Shown here: one piece after another, positions 1 through 9,708 of the stretch
Numbering within the stretch: the stretch's first letter is position 1
How the letters are laid out: each line of letters starts with the position of its first letter
Source of the DNA: Clostridium sp. CAG:221
GTDB lineage: Bacteria > Bacillota > Clostridia > Clostridiales > Clostridiaceae
DNA length: 64,000 bases
NCBI GenBank assembly: GCA_000435835.1
Contig: FR883429.1
Span: 110,262 to 174,261, forward strand
Direction: 5' to 3'
Notes under the pieces: model-generated
What the model saw: only the letters and a program-made list of their open reading frames with translations
The model's database searches: none
Told to the model about the DNA's origin: nothing
Position numbers and translations under genes: made by a program

Positions 1-2091
1 TCTTTGCATATCTTCAATCACCGGTACCTGTAACTTGAATTCTAAACCTAGTTTTGATTTTACTTCTAAGAATTGTCCATCAAATTCACTATCTACAAGT
101 ACACAGCTTACAACAAATTCTTTTTCTCTAAGCTTTAAAGCTTGTAGCTTGCTATAATTTGTTACAAACTTATCTAATGTACTTCTCTTTACAGTACCTT
201 TATTAGTAATAAACTGAATGCTTCTCTCTGCATCAAATATATTTATTGACATTGCAGATACAATATTTTCTTCTTCTAGTTTTAATGATTTGATAATAGA
301 ATCAATTCTTTCACCTTTTTCTTTCCATTTACATTCAGGAATATTTATACCTTTAGTTTGATACATATTCCCTTTATCAGTAAATACTAAGACATTCTCT
401 GCTGTATTTGATTTAAATAGATATTTAAGTTCATCACCATCTCTATAATCTATATCATCAGCATTAGAATTAGATCTTGTGTAGCTTCTTACTGGTAGTC
501 TCTTAATAAATCCATCCTTTGATAAAGTTACCATTACATCTTCAACTACAATAAGCTCTTCCACATCTATCTTAGCTTCGCTATCATTTTCCACCACCAT
601 GGTTCTTCTTGGATTTCTATATTTATCAGTGATTTCTTTTAATTCTGTCTTAACAACCTTTAAAAGTTCTCTTTCACTGGCTAAAATTTTCTTTAATTTT
701 TTAATTTTCTTTTCCAGCTCAGCATATTCCTTTTGGAATACTGTTATTTCAAGACCAGTCAATCTATAAAGCATAAGCTCTAGGATTGCTTCTGCCTGCT
801 CTTCTGTAAATCCAAATTTGGCAACAAGGTTTATTCCTGCATCCTTTTTAGACTTTGAAGATCTTATAGTAGCAATAACTTCATCTAATATATTAATTGC
901 CTTAATAAAACCTTCAACTATATGGAATCTCTTTTCTGCTATTGCTAACTCCCTTATAGTTCTTCTTGTGATAATTTCCTTTTGATGTTCAATATAATGC
1001 ATTAATATAGTTTTAAGCCCCATTGTTTTTGGTTTTCCATTGGCTAAAGCAACCATATTAAAACTTAAGTTACATTGTAAATCAGTCTTCTTAAATAAAT
1101 ATTTAAGAACCTTATCTACTGATTCTCTTGTGGCAGCTTTTTTGAACTCTATTACAGCTCTTACTCCGCTTCTATCTGATTCATCTCTAATATCAACTAT
1201 ACTTTCAAGAACCTTTTGATGCTTTTTATCACCAGTCATTTCAGATATTGTTTGTAATAATTTTGCTTTACATCTTCTGTATGGGAATTCTGTTATTACA
1301 ATTCCCAGTCTACCATTTTCCAATGTCTCTATAGATGTTTTAGCTCTTAAGGTAACTTTTCCTTCTCCTGTTTCATAAGCAGAAAGTAAAGATTTTTTAC
1401 CTATAAGTATTCCTCCTGTTGGTAAGTCTGGAGCTTTTATATATTCCATTAACTGTTCTGTAGTTATTTCTGGATTATCTATACATGCTAGTACTCCATC
1501 TGTTACTTCTCCTAAATTATGTGGAGGTATATTTGTTGCTAGTCCTACTGCAATACCAAATGTCCCATTTACTAAAAGGTTAGGATATCTTGCTGGAAGC
1601 ACTTTAGGTTCAAAATCACTATCTGAATAGTTTGGAACCATATCCACTGTGTCCTTATCAATATCCCTTAACATTTCCATAGCTATACTTGAAAGCCTTG
1701 CCTCAGTATAACGCATTGCTGCTGCACTATCTCCATCCATTGATCCAAAATTCCCATGCCCATCAAATAAAGGCTCTCTTGTTGAGAAATCTTGCGCCAT
1801 AATAACCATTGCTTCATAAACTGATGAATCACCATGAGGGTGGAACTTACCTAGTACATCCCCAACAATTCTTGCTGATTTATAATATGGTCTGTCTGGA
1901 AAAGCTTTTAACAGATATGATCCATAAAGAATCCTTCTATGAACCGGTTTTAATCCATCTCTAACATCCGGAAGTGCTCTTTCCTTTGCAACTTCAACTG
2001 CATATGGAAGATAATTATCTGGCATAGCTTCTTCTATTGGCACTGTCATGATGTTCCTATCTCTAGGAATATTAATCTCTTTCTTTGCCAT
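1..2091 (-). CDS. parC: Topoisomerase IV subunit A (ParC-like), partial, C-terminus outside window
   Basis: This is the DNA-cleaving subunit of a type II topoisomerase. It works with ParE, encoded just upstream on the same strand, to pass one duplex through another and decatenate chromosomes. 697 codons from the ATG at 2091 are present without a stop, so the last part of the beta-pinwheel C-terminal domain lies beyond base 1. Visible features are the quinolone-determining segment HPHGDSSVYEAM (about residues 84-95), the catalytic tyrosine in AAAMRYTEAR (Tyr128) and a pinwheel-type C-terminal region from about residue 500. The start is set by a GGAGGAGAGGAG ribosome site. It lies 23 bases after the parE stop, so the two are almost certainly cotranscribed. 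GyrA is the alternative, but the pairing with a ParE-like subunit away from an origin favours ParC. Confidence 0.93.
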   Translation of the reverse strand, partial: MAKKEINIPRDRNIMTVPIEEAMPDNYLPYAVEVAKERALPDVRDGLKPVHRRILYGSYLLKAFPDRPYYKSARIVGDVLGKFHPHGDSSVYEAMVIMAQDFSTREPLFDGHGNFGSMDGDSAAAMRYTEARLSSIAMEMLRDIDKDTVDMVPNYSDSDFEPKVLPARYPNLLVNGTFGIAVGLATNIPPHNLGEVTDGVLACIDNPEITTEQLMEYIKAPDLPTGGILIGKKSLLSAYETGEGKVTLRAKTSIETLENGRLGIVITEFPYRRCKAKLLQTISEMTGDKKHQKVLESIVDIRDESDRSGVRAVIEFKKAATRESVDKVLKYLFKKTDLQCNLSFNMVALANGKPKTMGLKTILMHYIEHQKEIITRRTIRELAIAEKRFHIVEGFIKAINILDEVIATIRSSKSKKDAGINLVAKFGFTEEQAEAILELMLYRLTGLEITVFQKEYAELEKKIKKLKKILASERELLKVVKTELKEITDKYRNPRRTMVVENDSEAKIDVEELIVVEDVMVTLSKDGFIKRLPVRSYTRSNSNADDIDYRDGDELKYLFKSNTAENVLVFTDKGNMYQTKGINIPECKWKEKGERIDSIIKSLKLEEENIVSAMSINIFDAERSIQFITNKGTVKRSTLDKFVTNYSKLQALKLREKEFVVSCVLVDSEFDGQFLEVKSKLGLEFKLQVPVIEDMQR

Positions 2092-2114
2092 CCTTAATTC
2101 TCCTCTCCTCCACT

Positions 2115-2494
2115 CTAAAACTCTGCGTATTTATACATATAATTTTTTCTCGGCTCCACTACATCACCCATGAGAAGTGATACCATTTTTTCTGCTTTTG
2201 CAGCATCCTCTATGGTAACTTTATAAAGAGTTCTTGTTTCTGGATTTAATGTTGTATCCCAAAGCTGCTCTGGATTCATTTCTCCAAGTCCTTTATATCT
2301 CTGTATTAAGAAGCCCTTTCCAATTTCTTTTTTAACTTCTTCCAGCTCATCATCACTAAAAGCATATTTAAACACTTCTTTACCTTTTACAGTTTTATAA
2401 ACTTTATATAAAGGTGGCTGTGCTAAATATAAGTGGCCATTAGTTATTAATGGTCTCATATATCTATAAATATAAGTCATCCATAATGTTCTGA
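2115..2494 (-). CDS. parE: ParE topoisomerase IV subunit B, exon 2 (C-terminal part)
   Basis: This is the C-terminal 125 residues of ParE, separated from exon 1 by a group II intron. Splicing joins the A at 5277 to the TC at 2494-2493, making an Ile codon and restoring the family sequence DGYH-I-RTLWMTYIYRYMRPLI. The exon carries the rest of the TOPRIM domain and the C-terminal tail with QRYKGLGEMNPEQLWDTT, a hallmark of GyrB/ParE. Without splicing this segment would have no start of its own: the open frame upstream of 2494 is intron domain VI sequence. The spliced protein is predicted at 647 residues, a normal ParE length. The exon boundary is inferred from the reading frame and from the intron end consensus. 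Confidence 0.92.
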
Positions 2495-2542
2495 ATAGCG
2501 ATAGGTAATCCTTTGATATTATCTCCAAATTTTCCCCCGCTC

Positions 2543-2577
2543 CACACCGTGCATGCGACTTTCACCGCACACGGCGT
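2543..2577 (-). ncRNA. Group II intron domain V catalytic hairpin
   Basis: On the minus strand this reads as a stem-loop of about 34 nt with arms CCGTGTGCG and CGCATGCACGG around a GAAA tetraloop, the form expected of the catalytic domain V. It starts a few bases after the stop codon of the intron-encoded protein and is followed by the short domain VI. No other segment of the window has this shape. Confidence 0.88.
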
Positions 2578-2581
2578 TCCC

Positions 2582-4492
2582 TCAAATTATAGCTTTAACT
2601 TCACCCAATTTTTTACTACCACATAATTTGCGTAGTGAATTAACTTTTTTTATCATCTCGCTTGTAAGTTTAAGTTTTTCCATAAGCCTTTTTTCTGTGT
2701 TTTCAGATGTACAATGAATTAATCTATGTACATACGTATTAACATATATTAGATTTTTATATTCATCTGTTCCACCTTTACTTCTTGGCTTTTTATGATG
2801 TACTTCCATTTCCTCTATTTCAAGAGGTAGCTTAGTGATTGCACATAATCCTAATTGTCCAGAGTATAACGAAATTCTGTTATCATTGTATTCTGCTGTT
2901 TGGCTTTTTACTGGATTATCTCTTAGATACCTAAGTATCTTCCAGCTTATCGTTTCAAGCTCCTTGTGAATTAACTTTCTACCTGATTCTGTGTAATTAC
3001 ATATATCATTGTTAAAGTTCATAGGTGGCTTATTCGTTATCGCCTGTATTGGAAGTATTGCATATGTGGTTTCTTTTTTATTATTATTCACCTTATGGAC
3101 ATAGGTTTTTATTTTGTACCTATTGTACCTTTTTAGCTTTTCTTTCGCACCCACATATTTAGTTGCTTTAAACCTTCGCCGTAGCTGATTATATTGTTTT
3201 CGTAAGACTCGATAAGCGATTATTTTGAAGTCTGTGTTGACCTCTGAGGCTATTTTGTAGTAATTATGCTGTCCCAGTATAACTGAATTGTATCTCATAA
3301 CCCCTTTTCTACTCGGTTCAGCTTTTAACTTTTTAATTTCTTCTTTAATCTTGTTCTGTATTCTTTCCATCTGCTTATCAGCAATATGTGATGTGCAGAC
3401 AAATTGTTTTCTCTTAGGCTTTAATTTTAGTTTAAAACCTAGGAAGTCTGTATAGTTCTTTCTTAAATTGGTAATTTTAGATTTATCAGGGCTTACTTCT
3501 AAGTGAAGTCTTTCTGACAGCCATTGCTTGGTTGCTATAAATATTTTCTGAGCATCTTCATAACTGGAGCAGAATATTTTAAAGTCGTCTGCGTATCTGA
3601 CAATGAACATTCTTTTTAGCTTTGTTGATTCTTTCATCGCCCTGTATTTATTTGAGTGGTCTAAATATGCTTTTCCTGACTTTAGTGTTCTTATTTTACT
3701 ATAATTTTTCCTAGTCGGAAAAGCTTCCCACTGACTACTGACCCACCAATCCAGTTCATTAAGAACTATATTAGCTAATAGTGGCGATAAGATTCCACCT
3801 TGCGGTGTACCTTTATTAGGAACTCCAACTCCTTTTATTTCTGCCTTTAACATCTTATTTATAACACATATCAAGTTTTTGTCTTGAATACCTAAGCTCC
3901 ACATTTGTTTTATTAGTTTGGAGTGGTCTACATTATCGAAGAATCCTTTGATGTCTATATCTACAACATAGTGTAGTTTTGTTTTATTCATTAGTGTCAT
4001 TGCCCTTGATACTGCATGGTGAGTTGACCTATTAGGTCTAAAACCATAGCTATGGTGATAAAATTTTGCCTCACATATTGGTTCAAGGACTTGCTTTATA
4101 CACTGTTGTATAAGTCTATCTTCTATTGTAGGTATACCTAAAGGTCTTGTTTTACCATTCTCTTTTGGTATCTCCTTTCTCCTTACAGGTTGTGGATTGT
4201 AATTTTCCAATCTTTTTCTAACATATTCAATGACTTCCTCAATGCTCATTTTAGAAATATCTCGGATATCTCTGTGATTTGTACCACTTGTTTTACTACC
4301 CTTATTCTTTCTAACGTTTCTATAAGCTAATTTTATATTTTCTTCGCTTACTATTAATGGCATTAAGTTTTTAAACTTTTTATTAGCCTTACTTTCTTTA
4401 TAAAGCTTATCAAAGATTTCTTGAGTACTGTAGTACTCATTATTCCTAAGAGAAGTTTTCTTCGCTATTTTCTCTCCGTCAAAATGTGTCAT
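2582..4492 (-). CDS. ltrA: Group II intron-encoded protein: reverse transcriptase, maturase, HNH endonuclease
   Basis: This 636-residue multifunctional protein binds the intron RNA, helps it splice and copies it into DNA targets. The reverse transcriptase domain spans about residues 60-370, with the catalytic YADD at 300-303, IDIKGFFDNVDH near 179-190 and TPQGGILSPLLANI near 229-243. A maturase (X) domain follows. The C-terminus (about 550-605) is an HNH endonuclease with CAITKLPLE, EVHHKKPRSKGG and HRLIH. RT, X and En domains are all there and uninterrupted, so the element may still be mobile. It sits in domain IV and its stop touches domain V. A weak ribosome site (AAGGAG) lies 14 bases before the ATG. 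LtrA-like is a family name only; the closest subclass cannot be fixed by eye. Confidence 0.95.
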   Translation of the reverse strand: MTHFDGEKIAKKTSLRNNEYYSTQEIFDKLYKESKANKKFKNLMPLIVSEENIKLAYRNVRKNKGSKTSGTNHRDIRDISKMSIEEVIEYVRKRLENYNPQPVRRKEIPKENGKTRPLGIPTIEDRLIQQCIKQVLEPICEAKFYHHSYGFRPNRSTHHAVSRAMTLMNKTKLHYVVDIDIKGFFDNVDHSKLIKQMWSLGIQDKNLICVINKMLKAEIKGVGVPNKGTPQGGILSPLLANIVLNELDWWVSSQWEAFPTRKNYSKIRTLKSGKAYLDHSNKYRAMKESTKLKRMFIVRYADDFKIFCSSYEDAQKIFIATKQWLSERLHLEVSPDKSKITNLRKNYTDFLGFKLKLKPKRKQFVCTSHIADKQMERIQNKIKEEIKKLKAEPSRKGVMRYNSVILGQHNYYKIASEVNTDFKIIAYRVLRKQYNQLRRRFKATKYVGAKEKLKRYNRYKIKTYVHKVNNNKKETTYAILPIQAITNKPPMNFNNDICNYTESGRKLIHKELETISWKILRYLRDNPVKSQTAEYNDNRISLYSGQLGLCAITKLPLEIEEMEVHHKKPRSKGGTDEYKNLIYVNTYVHRLIHCTSENTEKRLMEKLKLTSEMIKKVNSLRKLCGSKKLGEVKAII

Positions 4493-5031
4493 TAGTTAGC
4501 TATTACTCCTTACGGTGTTTTTCGCTTCTCTTAGTCTTACTCGAACCTAATTTTCAAAAATTGTTTTACTAGATTGTTCTAGTAGTAAAGTTTAAAGTTA
4601 TAATCTGACTTGTGCCTATCCCTCCACAGCTTATTATCACTGCTTCAACGGTACTGTGGCACTACTCTCACCAAGATTAAGAAATATTATAGTTCAAATT
4701 TAAGTTTCCCTAAATCTGTATTACCTTTCTATCTCAACACTTCATAGGATGTAGCTCCTCCATGTTCTTGGCTTTCCACGTTCCAACAACTAATATCCTT
4801 ACATATGTCTTTAGGTGCTTCCTTTAATCCTGTCTTGCGTAATGTTGCCTGTAACAACATAAGGAATTTCATGACCACAAATCTTACTTTTCCTCACAAG
4901 ACCACACAACTTCGGTGTGAGTAACATTTCGATTACTTCAGGCTTATAGGACTGTACATTCGGAAGTTCGTCAGTCACTTTGCTTACACATCGTAACATT
5001 CTCACCATGGACATTTTATGGACCCCCGACC

Positions 5032-5038
5032 TATCATA
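5032..5038 (-). other. Candidate EBS1 of the group II intron
   Basis: The intron RNA contains TATGATA here, about 240 nt from its 5' end. It is the exact complement of the last seven bases of exon 1 (TATCATA, 5283-5277), the IBS1 position. Distance and complementarity fit an EBS1 loop in domain I. This was found by eye, and a seven-base match in AT-rich DNA could be chance. Confidence 0.6.
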
Positions 5039-5276
5039 CACTCGACCACCTCTGGTTCGCTTTTCCTCTATGCTATCTTAGATACCATGTTAGGGTGTAC
5101 TCTCAGCCGTCTTCACCGAGCTCCACACAGTTCATTGTCTACCCAAATTCCTGCATGTCGGAGTATTAGGGGTGCATTTCGGGACGTTACTCCTTCATTC
5201 TACATCTCTCAAATTGTTAGTTCTCCTAGCTCCTAGGAGCTAGTGGCTAGTCTTTTCAACTAGCAACGTGTCGCAC

Positions 5277-6840
5277 TATGATATCCATCAACATCGGCAT
5301 CACTCATAATAATTATTTTGTCATATTTTAAATCTTCTTCTTTATAATTATCTAATGTTCCTGTACCTATAGCAGTATTAAATATCTTAAGTTCTTCTGA
5401 TGCTAAGACATTTTCAAGCTTTTGCTTTTCAGTATTCATAATCTTACCTTTTGATGGCATTATACTTTGGAATCTTCTATCTCTAGCTTGTTTTGCAGAA
5501 CCTCCGGCAGAATCTCCCTCCACCACAATAAATTCATTTACACTTTTATCTTTTAAAGTACATACAGCTATCTTTCCTGCAAGAGGTGCTGTTCCTTTTC
5601 CTACTTTTTTCTTTTCTGCTTCATTGATTTTTTTGATTTTTTCTCTTCTTTGAGCTGCTGCTAAAGCATTGTTTATAAGGCTTGTAGCTACTTCCTTATT
5701 ATCTTCTATCCATTCACAGAATTTTGTATAAGATAAATCATTCATCATTGTATAAGCTTCTGAACTTCCTAGCTTAGTCTTAGTCTGTCCTTCAAAGACA
5801 GGATTTGTTATCTTGATTCTAACGATGGCAGTCATACCTTCTCTTAAATCATCACCTTCAAATTCCTTATCTTTTTCCTTAACTAATCCCAATTTCTTAG
5901 CCCATTCTTTAAATGCTCTTGTCATCCCAGTCTTAAATCCACTTTCATGTGTACCAGCTTCTGTTGTTGGAATGTTATTTACATAACTTGCTATATATTC
6001 AGTTGTTGAATCTGTAAATTGAATACATACTTCACCAAACATCTGTGTATTATCTACATTTCTTTCTCCTTCAAATATAATAGGATTTTGATGAATTGGT
6101 GTCTTACTTTCATTTAAATACTTAATGAAGTCTAAAAGACCATTTTCTGAATAGTATTCCTTCTTTACTTCTTCATCTTTTCTTCTATCTATAAGCTCTA
6201 AATATATCCCCTTATTTTGGAATGATAACTCTTTTAATCTCTCATCTATGATATCAAACTTAAATTCTGTAGTACTGAATACTTCCTTTGATGGTTTGAA
6301 AGTTACTCTTGTACCAGTATCCTTTGACTTACCTACTATTTCTAAAGGAGTAACTGCTGTACCTGGCATATCCTTACCTATTTCTTTATCAAAGGCATAT
6401 TCAAATCTCTGTCTATATATATTACCATTTTGATGAACTTCTACTTCTAGCCATTCTGATAACGCATTTACTACAGCTGCACCAACACCATGAAGTCCTC
6501 CTGATGTCTTATAATTTTTATTATCAAACTTACCACCAGTATGAAGTTCAGTATAAACCATTTCCACCCCTGTTTTTTTCTTAATTGGATGTACTCCTGT
6601 TGGAACCCCTCTACCATTATCTATAATTGTTACACTTTTATCTCTATTTAAAATAACGCTTGCTTTATTTCCATAACCATTAGAAATTTCGTCAATGGAG
6701 TTATCTAATATTTCCCATATGCAATGATGTAATCCCTTTGTTCCAGTAGACCCAATATACATCCCAGGTCTAACTCTTACTGGTTCAAGTTTTTCAAGTG
6801 ACGTTAAGTCAGTTACATCATACTTAACTTTATTTTCCAT
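5277..6840 (-). CDS. parE: ParE topoisomerase IV subunit B, exon 1 (ATPase and start of TOPRIM)
   Basis: This is the N-terminal 521 codons plus one base of the ATP-driven subunit of topoisomerase IV. The GHKL ATPase domain has EILDNSIDEI (catalytic Glu43, Asn47), DNGRGVPTG and GGLHGVGAAVVNALS. The transducer follows. TOPRIM has EGDSAGGSAKQARDR, PSKGKIMN and the metal-binding DADVDG. The coding frame breaks three codons after DADVDG, where the intron begins; an unspliced message would add only about five residues (SATRC) before a stop. The start is the ATG at 6840, 11 bases after GGAGG; an in-frame TTG at 6858 lies on the ribosome site itself and is rejected. Exon 2 (2115-2494) completes the protein. 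Expression of this normally essential gene should depend on splicing. Confidence 0.93.
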
Positions 6841-7022
6841 GTCCCTTCGAACCTCCAAAAACCATTCTTTAATTTTTTAACTATACTATTCTATCACATT
6901 TTTATATTTTAACAAAACATACTTTCGATTACATCTATTTATTTTTTCCTTTTACAGTTATTATCTCTTGCATTAAAAACTTTTAATTATAATATTTTAA
7001 TTTCTCTTTACATATTATCCCG

Positions 7023-7062
7023 CAAAAAAGAAAAGAGTTCCCAAAATCTTTGAGAACTCTTC
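7023..7062 (-). terminator. Rho-independent terminator of gdhA
   Basis: On the minus strand the sequence AGAGTTCTC pairs with GGAACTCTT across a short loop and is followed by TTCTTTTTT. It lies about 35 bases past the gdhA stop. Confidence 0.85.
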
Positions 7063-7094
7063 TATAATTTTTAACTTCTTAACTTTCTTAACTT

Positions 7095-8441
7095 CTAAAC
7101 AATTCCTTGTGCCATCATAGCATCTGCAACTTTTATAAATCCTGCTATATTAGCTCCTGCTAATATATTTCCTTCACAGCCATATTCTTTAGCTGCTTCT
7201 GCAGAGTTTTTATAAATATTAGTCATAATATCTTTTAATTTTGCATCTACTTCTTCAAATGTCCATGATAATCTCATGCTATTTTGTGACATTTCAAGAG
7301 CAGAACAAGCAACTCCACCAGCATTAGCTGCCTTAGCTGGCCCAAATAATACACCTGCTCCTTGTAATTCTGCTATAGCATCTAATGATGTAGGCATATT
7401 AGCTCCTTCTGAAACAACTTTTGTTCCATTAGCAATTAATACCTTTGCTGATTCTAAATCAAGTTCTCCTTGTGTAGCACATGGAAGAGCAATATCACAT
7501 TTAATATTCCATATACCTCTACATCCTTCATGATACTCAGCAGTAGGTACATAATCTAAGTATTCCTTGATTCTTCCTCTCTTAACTTCCTTTATTTCCT
7601 TTACAGCATTTAAATTAATTCCATTTTCATCATAGATATATCCATTAGAATCACTAAGTGCAACAACTTTAGCTCCTAATTCTGTAGCTTTTTGAGTTGC
7701 ATATATAGCTACATTTCCTGAACCTGAAATTACAACTCTCTTACCTACAAAAGACATGTTATTATCATTCATCATTTCTTCTGTAAAATACACTAATCCA
7801 TATCCAGTAGCTTCTGTTCTAGTAAGGCTACCACCATAATTTAATCCCTTACCTGTCAAAACTCCCATATGGCTTGCATTTCTTAATTTCTTATAATATC
7901 CATAAAGATAACCTATTTCTCTAGCTCCTACTCCAATATCACCAGCTGGCACGTCAGTATCAGGTCCTATATGTTTATAAAGCTCTGCCATAAAACTTTG
8001 ACAGAATCTCATAACTTCTCCATTTGATTTACCTTTAGGGTCAAAATCTGATCCACCTTTTCCTCCACCTATTGGAAGTCCTGTTAAAGAGTTTTTAAAT
8101 ATTTGTTCAAAACCTAAAAATTTAATAATACTTGCATTAACAGTTGGATGTAATCTTAGCCCACCTTTGTATGGTCCAATTGCACTATTAAATTGAACTC
8201 TATATCCTCTATTTACTTGTACTTTTCCTTTATCATCTACCCATGGAACTCTAAAGAATATTTGTCTTTCAGGTTCAACTATTCTTTCTAGAATCCCAGC
8301 TTCAACATATTCTGGATGAACATCAAATACTGGAGCAATAGAAGTTAATACTTCCTTCACAGCATCATTAAATTCCTTCTCACCATTATTTCTTTTTTCA
8401 ACTTGTTCCAATACGTAATTTACATATTCAATTCCTCTCAC
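7095..8441 (-). CDS. gdhA: Glutamate dehydrogenase
   Basis: This catalyses reversible oxidative deamination of glutamate to 2-oxoglutarate and ammonia in the cytoplasm, linking amino-acid fermentation to central metabolism. At 448 residues it is the size of the hexameric bacterial enzyme. The substrate domain shows GPYKGGLRLHP and PIGGGKGGSDFDP (catalytic lysine region), then DVPAGDIGVGAREIGYLYG. The Rossmann part has VVISGSGNVAIYATQKA. GANMPTS and NAGGVA near the C-terminus are also family motifs. The start is GTG, set by AAGGGGG nine bases upstream; no in-frame ATG is nearby. It is transcribed alone, with its own terminator at 7023-7062. Clostridial homologues are usually NAD-dependent; I did not establish the cofactor from the sequence. 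Confidence 0.96.
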   Translation of the reverse strand: MRGIEYVNYVLEQVEKRNNGEKEFNDAVKEVLTSIAPVFDVHPEYVEAGILERIVEPERQIFFRVPWVDDKGKVQVNRGYRVQFNSAIGPYKGGLRLHPTVNASIIKFLGFEQIFKNSLTGLPIGGGKGGSDFDPKGKSNGEVMRFCQSFMAELYKHIGPDTDVPAGDIGVGAREIGYLYGYYKKLRNASHMGVLTGKGLNYGGSLTRTEATGYGLVYFTEEMMNDNNMSFVGKRVVISGSGNVAIYATQKATELGAKVVALSDSNGYIYDENGINLNAVKEIKEVKRGRIKEYLDYVPTAEYHEGCRGIWNIKCDIALPCATQGELDLESAKVLIANGTKVVSEGANMPTSLDAIAELQGAGVLFGPAKAANAGGVACSALEMSQNSMRLSWTFEEVDAKLKDIMTNIYKNSAEAAKEYGCEGNILAGANIAGFIKVADAMMAQGIV

Positions 8442-8553
8442 GTTTGTAGGCCCCCTTAAAATTTCTTCACCCTCTATTATAATCCTTTTGGAAGAAAAAA
8501 AGTAATGTTTTGTAAAAATTTAATATTTTCGTAAAATAAACCTTATTTTTTTA

Positions 8554-9666
8554 TTATTTTATTTCTTTTATTAAATCAAATATATTTTCACAAGATTTAC
8601 TTTTATCAAAAGCAATACATGCCTTTTTCATTGTTTTTAACTTTTCATCATTAGTTAATAGAGCTTCAATGGTGTTTCTTATACTTTTATCATTACTACT
8701 TAATCTTATAGCCATATTATTCTTAACAAGAAAATCTGCATTTTCTTCTTCTTGACCTGGTATTGCATCAAAGATTACTAAAGGTGTATTACATGCTAAT
8801 GCTTCAGTTACTGTAAGCCCTCCTGGTTTGGTAATTATCATATGGGCACATTTCATATACTTAACAATTTCATCTGTAAAATATATAAGCTCTATATCTC
8901 TGTTACTTAAAGCAACTTTTTCCTTAAACTTTTCATAAAGTTTTTTATTTTTGCCAGTAATTATAATTAATTTAAAATCATAGTTTATATCTATAATATC
9001 CTCATAAATTGCAAGTATATTCTTCACGCCAAAACTTCCTGCCATCATAAGGATAACTTTTTTATGATGATTAGAATTAACATCATTTATATAAAAGCTT
9101 TTCTTTTTTTCATCATAAAAATCCTCGTCAATGGGAATACCAAAAGAATGTATTTTTTCCTTATCTACACCTACTTTTATCATTTCCTTCATCATATCAT
9201 CATTGGATACTATGTACTCATTTACATTATCTCTTATCCAAGCATTATGTGAACTATAATCTGTCATTACACATATAAGAGGGATATTAATCTTATTTTT
9301 CATCTTTAAATAAGCAATCATTTCAGTAGAAAAAGGATGAGTTGTAAGTATTATTTGTGGTTTAAATTCCTCAATAAGAGGTATTAACTTTCTGGCAAAT
9401 ATACTATTCATCCTATTAATATAATTATTCATCATTGGTTTATCATTACTTAACTTATATAGCTTTCCATATAATTTAGGAGTTTTCTTAGCTAGATATA
9501 AATATCCATTGCTCACTGTCTTATCAAGCAACGGATTTATATACTTAAAAGTGTCCACTACATTTACGTTAATGGCCTTATCTTTTTCTTTAAAATAATT
9601 CTTTAACGCATTTGACGCCCTTATATGACCACCACCAGTAGCTGCAGTCAGTATGAGTACATTCAT
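8554..9666 (-). CDS. Diacylglycerol glucosyltransferase-like (MGDG synthase/UgtP family)
   Basis: This 370-residue peripheral membrane glycosyltransferase has a GT28-type two-domain fold. The N-terminal part has ATGGGHIRASNAL, the glycine loop typical of monogalactosyldiacylglycerol synthases and UgtP. The C-terminal part has MAGSFGVKN and KPGGLTVTEALACNTPLVI, the nucleotide-sugar and donor-binding motif of this family and of MurG. A role in making glycolipids or lipoteichoic acid anchors is inferred from the family. Donor and acceptor sugars are not visible. AAGGG lies upstream of the ATG. It is last in a same-strand run with the DUF2238-like protein, rhomboid and pepF. MurG is unlikely because of the MGDG-type N-terminus. 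Confidence 0.85.
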   Translation of the reverse strand: MNVLILTAATGGGHIRASNALKNYFKEKDKAINVNVVDTFKYINPLLDKTVSNGYLYLAKKTPKLYGKLYKLSNDKPMMNNYINRMNSIFARKLIPLIEEFKPQIILTTHPFSTEMIAYLKMKNKINIPLICVMTDYSSHNAWIRDNVNEYIVSNDDMMKEMIKVGVDKEKIHSFGIPIDEDFYDEKKKSFYINDVNSNHHKKVILMMAGSFGVKNILAIYEDIIDINYDFKLIIITGKNKKLYEKFKEKVALSNRDIELIYFTDEIVKYMKCAHMIITKPGGLTVTEALACNTPLVIFDAIPGQEEENADFLVKNNMAIRLSSNDKSIRNTIEALLTNDEKLKTMKKACIAFDKSKSCENIFDLIKEIK

Positions 9667-9708
9667 GTCATATCATACCCTTCATAACCATTTATATAGT
9701 TTCTTACT

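Larger units (their letters stand above)
2495..5276 (-). mobile_element. Group II intron, full length, in sense orientation inside parE
   Basis: This is a self-splicing retroelement of 2782 bp. Read on the minus strand it begins GTGCG at 5276 and ends in CTAT at 2495, matching group II boundary rules (GUGYG ... AY). About 780 nt of RNA domains I-III precede the encoded protein in domain IV. A domain V hairpin with the GAAA loop follows directly after the protein's stop, then a short domain VI. The last 7 bases of exon 1 (TATCATA) are complementary to TATGATA inside domain I, a good EBS1 candidate. The two small open frames around 4811-5236 lie in the structural RNA and are not genes. All parts needed for splicing and mobility look present. 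The exact 3' end could move by one base. Confidence 0.95.

Noticed and set aside
2582..4492. Retron or diversity-generating retroelement reverse transcriptase
   Set aside because: The maturase and HNH domains, the domain V hairpin and the exact exon joint identify a group II intron; no repeat pair or msr/msd structure is present.
4811..5236. Two short open frames, one on each strand, in the 5' part of the intron
   Set aside because: They lie in the structured domain I-III RNA, lack ribosome sites and resemble no protein; the sequence is constrained by RNA folding.
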